Assembly: GCA_963977945.1 (NCBI GenBank) | Contig: CAXBQO010000073.1 | Coordinates: forward strand, 1-5,622 | DNA from: CALMJB01 sp963977945 | GTDB lineage: Bacteria; Actinomycetota; Actinomycetes; Nanopelagicales; Nanopelagicaceae | DNA length: 5,622 bases | Direction of reading: 5' to 3' | Shown here: in pieces, positions 1-5,622 of the stretch | Layout of the letters: each line of letters opens with the position of its first letter | Position numbering within the stretch: the first letter of the stretch is position 1 | The notes under the pieces: model-generated | Told to the model about the DNA's origin: nothing | What the model saw: only the letters and a program-made list of their open reading frames with translations | The model's database searches: none | Translations under genes and position numbers: made by a program

Positions 1-879
1 TCAGACTTCGTAACCGCTTTCCGCGATAACTCGAAGTACAACGGTGTTGAATACGCTGTGCCAGATCTTGCATCTGCTCGTATGTTCTTCGTTAACAAAG
101 CTCTACTTTATGGTGCTGGCGTAAGCGCAGTTCCAACAACTTGGGCTGAAGTAACAGCAGCTGCTAAGAAGATCAAGGCTAAATATCCAAAGGTTTATCC
201 AATTGCGATTCCATTGGGTCAAGAGGAAGCTCAAGCTGAGTTCCAAATCTGGACCGGTGGAAACAATGGACGTTATTTCGATGGTAGCAAGTGGGTAATT
301 AACTCAGCTGCAAACATTGAAACAATGAACTACTTGAAGTCATTAGTAAAAGCTAAGTTGACTCAACCAAACCCAGCAACAACTAACCGCACCGATGCCT
401 TCAAGCTATTTGCTCAAGGCAAAGTTGCGATGATCAACGCTTCTGTGTTCTTCCCTTCAACATTGAAGGATTACAACAGCAAAGTTGATTACGGTGTTGC
501 TCCATTCCCAGCTTCACCAAACGGTAAGTCAATCACTTTAGGTGTACAGGATTACTTCATGGCATTTAAGAAGACAGGTAACAAGGACGCTGTATCGAAG
601 TGGTTGAACTTCTTGTATCAACCAGCAAACTACGCAGCATTCTTAAAAGCAGCGGGTGGATTCATCCCTGCAACCAAGTCAGCTTCAACTGCTGTTGACT
701 CATCATTGTTGCCATTCATCAACGCTTTGCCAAACGCGATCTTCTACCCAGGAGATCTAGCTGCTTGGCCAAAAGTTGCCGGTGCGATCCAGACTCAAAT
801 CGGAACCGCAATCAATGGAGACGCAAAGAAAGTACTTGATGCAATCCAAAAGACTGCTGAAGAGGCAGGAACGAAGTAA
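1..879 (+). CDS. ABC transporter extracellular substrate-binding protein, carbohydrate type (5'-truncated)
   Basis: The frame is open from base 1 (SDFVTAFRDNSKYNG...) to a TAA at 877-879, giving 292 residues. The GTG at 58 is an internal Val codon, not a start. About the first third of a usual 400-440-residue protein, including the lipoprotein signal peptide, lies off the left edge. Sequence that fits the extracellular solute-binding protein family 1 fold includes the hinge-region segment VPDLASARMFFVNKALL, the Trp-rich TTWAEVTAAAKKI helix, FKLFAQGKVAMINAS (the typical 'F..GK.AM' strand-helix) and YGVAPFPASPNG. The protein should bind a sugar or similar small solute outside the membrane and deliver it to the permeases encoded just downstream. 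Codon choice is strongly biased (Asn AAC 17 of 19), as expected for an abundant binding protein. The family call is firm; the ligand is unknown. Confidence 0.95.
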   Translation, partial: SDFVTAFRDNSKYNGVEYAVPDLASARMFFVNKALLYGAGVSAVPTTWAEVTAAAKKIKAKYPKVYPIAIPLGQEEAQAEFQIWTGGNNGRYFDGSKWVINSAANIETMNYLKSLVKAKLTQPNPATTNRTDAFKLFAQGKVAMINASVFFPSTLKDYNSKVDYGVAPFPASPNGKSITLGVQDYFMAFKKTGNKDAVSKWLNFLYQPANYAAFLKAAGGFIPATKSASTAVDSSLLPFINALPNAIFYPGDLAAWPKVAGAIQTQIGTAINGDAKKVLDAIQKTAEEAGTK

Positions 880-916
880 ATCTAAGTAATTAGAAATAGT
901 TACTAGGTAGAAATGT

Positions 917-956
917 CAAACCGGGCTTTGAGAAATCAAAGCCCGGTTTGCTTTTT
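917..956 (+). terminator. Strong intrinsic (Rho-independent) terminator after the binding-protein gene
   Basis: A perfect 14-bp inverted repeat (917-930 CAAACCGGGCTTTG pairing with 937-950) encloses a 6-base loop (AGAAAT, 931-936) and is followed by CTTTTT at 951-956. The stem has a GC-rich core, and the T-run follows one base after it, so this is a textbook intrinsic terminator for plus-strand transcription. It lies 37 bases after the binding-protein stop codon and 24 bases before the first permease start. It probably ends or attenuates transcription from upstream and protects the 3' end of the binding-protein mRNA, so that the binding protein is made in excess over the membrane subunits. 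The minus strand has no comparable T-run on the other side, so bidirectional use is not supported. Confidence 0.93.
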
Positions 957-981
957 ATATTAACCATATAAAATCGACTAA
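947..981 (+). promoter_or_regulatory. Candidate promoter giving a leaderless permease transcript
   Basis: TAAAAT at 969-974 fits the actinobacterial -10 pattern TANNNT. Six bases separate it from 981, so transcription would start on the A of the permease ATG. No Shine-Dalgarno-like purine run occurs between 957 and 980 (ATATTAACCATATAAAATCG...), which also fits a leaderless message. The -35 is weak: the best match is TTGCTT at 948-953, with a short 15-base spacer, and it overlaps the 3' arm of the terminator. The overlapping TATAAA at 967-972 is an alternative -10. This is inferred from sequence geometry alone. Confidence 0.5.
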
Positions 982-1874
982 TGCCCAACAATTTAAAAAC
1001 GCGAAATAGTTTTAGATCAGCGTTACCTTGGGTTGGTTCTTCAATATTTTTAATTCTGCTGGTTGTGGTTTGGCCCGCTATCGAATTAATCCGAATTTCA
1101 TTTTCAAAAATTAACGATGCCGGTCAAATTGGTGGTTACCAAGGTCTAGAAAATTACAAAGACCTACTCACAAACGGGAATGTGGCTCCGATTCTCATCC
1201 GCACCTTTTTCTGGGTATTTACAGTTGTAGCAGTAACGGTTTTAATCTCACTGCCTCTTGCCCAATTAATTAATCAAAAGTTTCCCGGTCGAAAATATGT
1301 AAGGTGGGCCTTGATTGTCCCGTGGGCTGCCTCTGTTGTTATGACATCAACAGTTTGGCAATGGATTCTTGATTTAACCGCGGGCGAATTGAATTTGACC
1401 TTGCAAGAGTTAGGCATTCAAGAGGAGCCGGTTGATTGGCTCGGAGACCCACGATTTTCCTTCTGGGTGCTTATTTGGATCGCAATTTTCGTATCTGTGC
1501 CATTTACAACATTTGTATTGCTGGCTGGTCTGCAGTCGATTCCTAATGACATCTTGGAAGCCGCATCAGTTGATGGCGCTACTAGTTGGACCACCTACCG
1601 AAAAATCAAGTTTCCATTGCTTCGCAATTCTTTACTGATTGCCACCATAATCAATTTAATAAATGTTTTTAACTCCTTCCCAATCATCTATGCGCTAACT
1701 CGCGGCGGACCTGGTTATGACACTTCGACCACAACTGTGTATGCATATAAATTGGCTTTCACCGAGTTCAACATGGGGCAATCAACTGCGATGGGAACAA
1801 TTAACTTCATAATTATTTTGATCATCGTTTCAATCTATTTAAAAATTACCAAAGCGACTCGGATGGAACTATGA
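981..1874 (+). CDS. Carbohydrate ABC transporter permease, MalF/UgpA type
   Basis: This 297-residue inner-membrane permease has six predicted membrane segments, at about residues 16-38, 72-95, 107-128, 160-184, 214-238 and 268-290. The cytoplasmic EAA loop that docks on the ATPase is intact at 193-212 (E193-A-A, G199, I209, P212). The conserved motif before the last helix is present as TRGGPGYDTST at 240-250. The length and the absence of a large periplasmic insertion match the short MalF relatives of the CUT1 sugar transporter group. The ATG at 981 is chosen because the first membrane helix follows directly, and because a -10 element sits where it would give a leaderless message. Its last codons overlap the next gene by 4 bases (ATGA), which implies translational coupling and a heterodimer with that second permease. 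Imported substrate is not identifiable. Confidence 0.96.
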   Translation: MPNNLKTRNSFRSALPWVGSSIFLILLVVVWPAIELIRISFSKINDAGQIGGYQGLENYKDLLTNGNVAPILIRTFFWVFTVVAVTVLISLPLAQLINQKFPGRKYVRWALIVPWAASVVMTSTVWQWILDLTAGELNLTLQELGIQEEPVDWLGDPRFSFWVLIWIAIFVSVPFTTFVLLAGLQSIPNDILEAASVDGATSWTTYRKIKFPLLRNSLLIATIINLINVFNSFPIIYALTRGGPGYDTSTTTVYAYKLAFTEFNMGQSTAMGTINFIIILIIVSIYLKITKATRMEL

Positions 1875-2716
1875 GTAGCAAAATTAGCCAAGCAAAGTTC
1901 ACTCCGAAAAAATTGGCAACGATGTTTAGTGCCTACTTAATAGCTTGGTTTTTCCTTTATCCCTACATAAATATGTTTGTCTCATCTTTGAAGCCACACG
2001 ATGAGATTTATGCCGAACAAGTAACACATTTACCAAAGCAATGGATGTGGTCCAATTATTTAAATGTTTGGAAAGAGTATCCAATCGCTGGTTTCATGAA
2101 ATCTTCATTATTAGTTTCAATTTTCGCGACGTTGATCGTGCTGTTGGTTTCAATCCCAGCGGCTTATTACGTTGCTCGAGCTAAATTTAAAGGCCGTGGA
2201 GTATTTTTACTTTTAGTTCTTGCTACCCAAATGTTTTCCCCTACCGCGCTGATCATTGGAATTTTCCGGGAAGTTAAATTCTTCAATGGATTAAATACTT
2301 ATGTTGCATTAATAATTGTGAATGCCGGATTTAATTTAGCATTTTCAGTTTGGTTACTGTCAGGATTTTTTAGCACTGTTCCGCAAGAGATTGAAGAGTC
2401 GGCGATGATTGATGGCTGCAACCGATTACAAGCTTTGCGTCGAATCACTTTGCCGGTAGCGCTTCCCGGAATCGTCACCGCGATTATCTTCACGTTTGTT
2501 GCCACTTGGAATGAATTTACAGTCGCATTAACACTGATGAGCACAATCGATAAATACCCAATCTCTATTGGTATTACTACTTTTATCGGTCAATATGACA
2601 TCGCTTGGGAAGACTTGTTTGCCACTCAAATAATGGCAATCGTGCCGGTAGTAGTTTTGTTCATAGCAATTGAGCGTTACCTAGTGGGAGGCTTAACCGC
2701 GGGAAGCGTTAAATAG
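1871..2716 (+). CDS. Carbohydrate ABC transporter permease, MalG/UgpE type
   Basis: This is a 281-residue membrane protein that pairs with the preceding permease. Predicted membrane segments fall at about 16-37, 78-103, 110-132, 143-166, 198-220 and 250-268. The EAA loop reads EESAMIDGCNRLQALRRITL followed by P195 (E176 in the EAA position, G182, I192), slightly degenerate (ESA for EAA) but normal for MalG relatives. The C-terminal signature ERYLVGGLTAGSVK is the usual ending of this family, where the tail contacts the ATPase. The start is the ATG inside the ATGA overlap at 1871-1874; a weak purine-rich stretch (GGATGGA, 1861-1867) precedes it. The stop overlaps the next start as TAGTG. No ATP-binding subunit follows, so the complex must use an ATPase encoded elsewhere, as is common for CUT1 systems sharing an MsmK/UgpC-type protein. 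Confidence 0.97.
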   Translation: MSSKISQAKFTPKKLATMFSAYLIAWFFLYPYINMFVSSLKPHDEIYAEQVTHLPKQWMWSNYLNVWKEYPIAGFMKSSLLVSIFATLIVLLVSIPAAYYVARAKFKGRGVFLLLVLATQMFSPTALIIGIFREVKFFNGLNTYVALIIVNAGFNLAFSVWLLSGFFSTVPQEIEESAMIDGCNRLQALRRITLPVALPGIVTAIIFTFVATWNEFTVALTLMSTIDKYPISIGITTFIGQYDIAWEDLFATQIMAIVPVVVLFIAIERYLVGGLTAGSVK

Positions 2717-3897
2717 TGAAATCAAATGCGTTTATCTTTACGCAATCATTTAACGATACTGACTCTAAATCTTTAATAACTAAACTGGCAGATTCTGGAT
2801 TCACCGGAATCAATCTGGCGGTCAATTACCACGCCAGCCGAGATTTTTCGCCAATGAAAAACGGTGAATTAATTTATCCAAAAGATGGTTTTCATTATTA
2901 TTTGCCGGAAAATAAAAATTATCCAGCCGAATCATTGATACCTTTAAAAGAATCACATCTGCAAAATAACAATTTACTAGATTCAATCTTTCAGGTTAGA
3001 GATAACTTTGAAATAAATGCTTGGGCGGTTTTCTTACATAATTCTAGTTTTTTCAAAACAAATTCTGAGTGTTATATCCAGAATGTGTATGGCACTCGAT
3101 TTCAGTCTGAACTTTGCCCAAGCAATCCAAAAGTAAAACTTTATGTAGAGGGTTTAGTGACAGATCTTGCTAGCCGCGGTTTTAAAAGTATTTCAGTTGA
3201 ATCATTACAGTTTCATGGTTTTGATCACGGTGAACATCATGAGCGATTATTTTTGCAGATGAGCCAAGTAACAAAATTCTTATTGTCACTATGTTTTTGC
3301 CCGTTTTGTACTAAAAACTTTGCTGGCGCTGAAGCATTAAAGAAATCAATCAAAACCGCACTTAAACCATTTTTTGAAGAGCAAGATCCTTGGATTGGTA
3401 AAAATCTTTCAAAGCCAGTCTTACAAGAAATCTTGGGAGAAGAGATTTTAAATTACTTGTTAGTTAGAGAAAAAACCCTATCCGATCTTTATAAAACGGT
3501 CTACCAAATTGGCAAAAAATTTGGTGTAAAAATCTATTATGAAGACCAAGCGCCATTAATTAATTTTCAAAACAATGAAGTACTAAATGACTCTTGGCAG
3601 ATTGGAATAGATAATCAAAAATTGAGTTCCAGTTGTGATGCCTATTTACCTTTGATGTACCGAAAAGATTTACAAGATTTTCAAAAATTGGTAGCTCACT
3701 ACCGCACCGAAATTAAGACTGAATTGCGCGCGATTATTAGACCTACTTTCCCAGATTGTGACAGCCTGGAAAATTTATTTGAGAAAGTTAAAATTTTAGA
3801 TAAAGCAAAAGTAACTTCAATTGATTTCTATTTATTTGATACTTGGCGAGAAATTAATCTGAACTGGGTAACTCAAGCGTTGGCGCGAATCGCCTGA
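2716..3897 (+). CDS. Uncharacterised (beta/alpha)8-barrel-like protein with HGEHHE and CFCPFC motifs
   Basis: This is a 393-residue soluble protein with no signal peptide or membrane helix. I cannot assign a named family. Eight beta-rich segments alternate with amphipathic helices: about 3-9, 31-38, 100-109, 158-166, 271-277, 308-315, 337-345 and 368-375, which is the order expected of a TIM barrel. Motifs that look functional are NAWAVFLHN (101-109), LCPSNP (133-138), VESLQFHGFDHGEHHE (161-176, with E162 at the end of strand 4) and CFCPFC (193-198). E276/D277 end strand 5. From memory, similar motifs recur in bacterial hypothetical proteins resembling glycoside hydrolases; I could not check this. 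The GTG start at 2716 overlaps the permease stop (TAGTG) and has GGGAAG at 2701-2706 upstream. The next in-frame ATG (2854) would remove strands 1 and 2. Operon placement suggests action on the imported compound in the cytoplasm. The gene is more AT-rich than its neighbours (Asn AAT 20 of 27). Confidence 0.88.
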   Translation: MKSNAFIFTQSFNDTDSKSLITKLADSGFTGINLAVNYHASRDFSPMKNGELIYPKDGFHYYLPENKNYPAESLIPLKESHLQNNNLLDSIFQVRDNFEINAWAVFLHNSSFFKTNSECYIQNVYGTRFQSELCPSNPKVKLYVEGLVTDLASRGFKSISVESLQFHGFDHGEHHERLFLQMSQVTKFLLSLCFCPFCTKNFAGAEALKKSIKTALKPFFEEQDPWIGKNLSKPVLQEILGEEILNYLLVREKTLSDLYKTVYQIGKKFGVKIYYEDQAPLINFQNNEVLNDSWQIGIDNQKLSSSCDAYLPLMYRKDLQDFQKLVAHYRTEIKTELRAIIRPTFPDCDSLENLFEKVKILDKAKVTSIDFYLFDTWREINLNWVTQALARIA

Positions 3898-5480
3898 CCA
3901 GGAAGTAAATCGGTACGTTTGCCACTTTTCCAAGTGGTTTGGCCATTTATCAATACTCTTTCGATGCCCTTCGATAATTGATGTGGGTTCTCATAAGTAG
4001 CCAGATCTATTACTGAAAGATCATCAAACAGAACTAAATCTGCTCGATACCCAACCTTTACTAAGCCTCGATCTTTAAGTCGAAGTAATTTTGCAGGTCT
4101 GCCAGTCATTCGAGCCACCGCTCCACTTAATGAAATAACTTTTTCTTCACGGGCATAAACACCGAGGTAACGAGTGAAAGTTCCATAAGCCCTCGGGTGC
4201 GGTTTTTTACCAGCCAATATTCCATCGGTTCCAACCATATGGTTGTCACGTTGCATAATTTTGCGAACATTTGGTTCGTATCCAGAGTGCAAAATACATA
4301 AAACTCTTCCGATCTCATCAGCGATTAAATCTAAATAAAAATCAACCGGAGTTTTACCAACCTCTTCCGCACATTCAATTAATTTTCTTCCGATAAATTT
4401 AAAGTTTGAATTTTTCTCAACGCTGGCAATAACAATGCTTGGCCAATTTACGGTTCCACCGTGATTTCCATCAGAGCCGGTTACATTCAAATTCTCAATA
4501 ATTCTGGCTCGACTAGATGGATCATTAATCATTTTTACGATGCCATCCATTCCTTGTGCGGCTGACCAGGATGGCAATAAAGCATGTAGGTAAGTTGAAC
4601 CTGCCAAATAAGGATACGAATCTAGAGTGATTCGAACTTTATTAGTGCTGGCTTTATCAATTAATTCAAAAAGCTGATCTGTTTTGTCATGAAATTTTGG
4701 ATGACTCATATGACAATGGGTTAGGTGCAACTTACAACCAGACTTACTTGCGATACTAATGCAATCTGCAACTGCATCTAAAAAGTTCGCACCATAATTT
4801 CGATGATGTGGGCTATAAAACCCATCGTATTTTGCGACTACTTTATTTAATTCTGTGATTTCATCATCTGATGCATACATCGCTGGAACATATGTAAGAC
4901 CTGCGCTCATACCAAGTGCGCCTTGTTTCATTCCAGTCTCAACTAAATCTAATTGGTGCCGCATCTGATCGGCAGTTGCTGGTTCTTGGCTGAAACCACA
5001 AGCCAACATTCGAATTGAACCGTGTGGCAATAAGTAACCCACATTCACCGAACTGCCATTATCAATCTGATTTAAATACCCTGCGACATCGCGCATTGAC
5101 CAATCAATTTCACTCGGATCACCATTCCAACCAAATAATTGCTTTCGTAATTCTGCAAGTGTCACCTCATCGCACGGCACATAACTAAGACCATCTTGGC
5201 CAACTATTTCTGTGGTAACTCCCTGCGAAACTTTTGCAATATTTTCCGGATCAGAAATGACTCTTAAATCTGAATGCGAATGCATATCTATAAAACCAGG
5301 TGACAAAGTTAAACCGCTGGCATCAATAATTTCGCCAACTTCATTGCCTTTAATTATTTTGCCGATTTCGGCAATCTTGCCTTCAATCACACTTACATCA
5401 GCACGAACTGGTGCCGATTCACTGCCATCAATAACAGTTGCCCCACGAATAGTGAATGAAGGCAAAGTGTTACTTGGCAT
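3873..5480 (-). CDS. N-acyl-D-amino-acid deacylase (D-aminoacylase) family amidohydrolase
   Basis: This 535-residue metal-dependent amidohydrolase is of usual length for D-aminoacylases. The small beta-sandwich is built from residues 8-60 and about 470-520. Between them lies the catalytic barrel: HSHSD (67-71) carries the HxH metal ligands, followed by YSPHHR (222-227, ligand H225), LTH (253-255, ligand H255), DSYPYLAGST (287-296), VGTDG (416-420, catalytic D419), KPHPRAYGTFTRYLG (426-440) and the ARMTGRPAKLL...DRGLVKVGYRADLVLFD ending. The family removes acyl groups from N-acyl-D-amino acids and related amides in the cytoplasm. The metal-bridging Cys of the Alcaligenes enzyme (C96) aligns by eye with D96 (GQDG instead of GNCG), so exact substrate transfer is unsafe. 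The ATG at 5480 overlaps the SDR stop (TAATG), which implies one operon. The 3' end overlaps the convergent barrel gene by 25 bases. Confidence 0.95.
   Translation of the reverse strand: MPSNTLPSFTIRGATVIDGSESAPVRADVSVIEGKIAEIGKIIKGNEVGEIIDASGLTLSPGFIDMHSHSDLRVISDPENIAKVSQGVTTEIVGQDGLSYVPCDEVTLAELRKQLFGWNGDPSEIDWSMRDVAGYLNQIDNGSSVNVGYLLPHGSIRMLACGFSQEPATADQMRHQLDLVETGMKQGALGMSAGLTYVPAMYASDDEITELNKVVAKYDGFYSPHHRNYGANFLDAVADCISIASKSGCKLHLTHCHMSHPKFHDKTDQLFELIDKASTNKVRITLDSYPYLAGSTYLHALLPSWSAAQGMDGIVKMINDPSSRARIIENLNVTGSDGNHGGTVNWPSIVIASVEKNSNFKFIGRKLIECAEEVGKTPVDFYLDLIADEIGRVLCILHSGYEPNVRKIMQRDNHMVGTDGILAGKKPHPRAYGTFTRYLGVYAREEKVISLSGAVARMTGRPAKLLRLKDRGLVKVGYRADLVLFDDLSVIDLATYENPHQLSKGIERVLINGQTTWKSGKRTDLLPGQAIRANA
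3922..3937 (+). other. Small hairpin just past the barrel-gene stop (possible weak terminator)
   Basis: CCACTT (3922-3927) pairs perfectly with AAGTGG (3932-3937) around a TTCC loop, 24 bases after the barrel-gene stop codon, and is followed by only three T. It lies inside the amidohydrolase coding sequence (residues about 515-520). It is the only hairpin I found where the plus-strand operon should end. The stem is short and the T-run poor, so terminator function is doubtful and it may be chance. Confidence 0.2.
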
Positions 5481-5622
5481 TACTTTCTATCTGAACCTTC
5501 AACCAATTTAAACATTGGGTTATAACCGGAAAGCAATCCACCATCAACTAAAAATTCAGTGCCGGTAATCCAGTTTGATTTTTCTGATGCTAAAAACAAG
5601 GCGGCGTTTGCAATGTCCATTG
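5480..5622 (-). CDS. Short-chain dehydrogenase/reductase, C-terminal end (5'-truncated)
   Basis: This frame is open from the right edge and ends at TAA (5482-5480), giving 46 complete codons. The sequence DIANAALFLASEKSNWITG, then TEFLVDGGLLSGYN, is the typical C-terminal signature of classical SDR oxidoreductases: the helix after the active site, then W-I-T-G, then V-D-G-G. These enzymes use NAD(P)H to oxidise or reduce alcohols and ketones in the cytoplasm. The Rossmann nucleotide motif and the Ser-Tyr-Lys catalytic residues lie beyond the window, so cofactor and substrate cannot be judged. The first visible Met (5620-5618) is internal, not a start. The stop shares a base with the amidohydrolase start (TAATG), so the two proteins are probably co-translated and act in one pathway. 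Confidence 0.93.
   Translation of the reverse strand, partial: MDIANAALFLASEKSNWITGTEFLVDGGLLSGYNPMFKLVEGSDRK

Noticed and set aside
58..60. GTG as the start of the binding-protein gene
   Set aside because: The same frame is open to base 1 and encodes plausible binding-protein sequence there, so the GTG is an internal Val codon of a truncated gene.
882..906. Imperfect AT-rich inverted repeat (AGTAA...TTACT) after the binding-protein stop, as an operator
   Set aside because: Only five contiguous pairs with a 10-base gap, and it lies upstream of a strong terminator rather than at a promoter.
891..919. Minus-strand TTGACA (complement of 914-919) as an antisense promoter into the binding-protein gene
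   Set aside because: The -35 is perfect, but no acceptable -10 occurs 16-18 bases further along; the hexamers there read TTTCTA-like sequence.
1432..1638. 68-codon plus-strand frame inside the first permease
   Set aside because: It lies wholly within a well-supported membrane-protein gene in another frame, and its translation has no recognisable family features.
2299..2544. 81-codon minus-strand frame opposite the second permease
   Set aside because: It is antisense to conserved permease sequence including the EAA loop, with no start signal or family similarity.
4127..4318. 63-codon minus-strand frame within the amidohydrolase
   Set aside because: It is out of frame with a strongly conserved part of the amidohydrolase and resembles no protein family.
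5480..5482. Frameshift joining the SDR and amidohydrolase into one protein
   Set aside because: The TAATG overlap gives a clean SDR end after its normal C-terminal signature and a normal amidohydrolase N-terminus, so these are two separate coupled genes.
5212..5511. 99-codon plus-strand frame opposite the amidohydrolase N-terminus
   Set aside because: It is antisense to the HSHSD metal-binding region and its translation has no domain-like pattern; it is a shadow of the real gene.

Overview
The window looks like part of a small, gene-dense, AT-leaning bacterial genome. Intergenic space is almost absent, neighbouring genes share one to four bases, and at least one transporter gene appears to start without a ribosome binding site, with an actinobacterial-type -10 element placed for a leaderless mRNA. 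Together with the style of the binding protein (Lys/Asn/Ala-rich, strongly codon-adapted), this suggests a streamlined low-GC actinobacterium, for example a freshwater Nanopelagicales (acI) type. That assignment is an inference, because no rRNA or marker gene is present.

Plus strand, 1-3897: the 3' part of a carbohydrate-type ABC transporter binding protein (1-879, open at the left edge), then a strong intrinsic terminator and a likely leaderless promoter (917-981). Two inner-membrane permeases of the MalF and MalG types follow (981-1874 and 1871-2716, joined by ATGA), then a 393-residue (beta/alpha)8-like protein of unknown function (2716-3897, joined by TAGTG). No transporter ATPase gene is present.

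Minus strand, 5622-3873: the last 46 codons of a short-chain dehydrogenase/reductase (5480-5622, open at the right edge) are joined by TAATG to a full-length D-aminoacylase-type amidohydrolase (3873-5480). The two operons converge, and the coding ends of the unknown protein and the amidohydrolase overlap by 25 bases.

The cluster reads as a uptake-and-catabolism locus. The binding protein and permeases would import a small, probably carbohydrate-like or amide-linked compound. The barrel protein, amidohydrolase and SDR could then process it by lytic, deacylating and redox steps. The substrate cannot be read from the sequence. The two most interesting points are the uncharacterised barrel protein with its conserved-looking His/Glu/Cys motifs, and the Asp found in the amidohydrolase where classical D-aminoacylases have a metal-bridging Cys. 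I see no mobile element, CRISPR array, tRNA or rRNA, and no gene-free stretch over about 100 bases.
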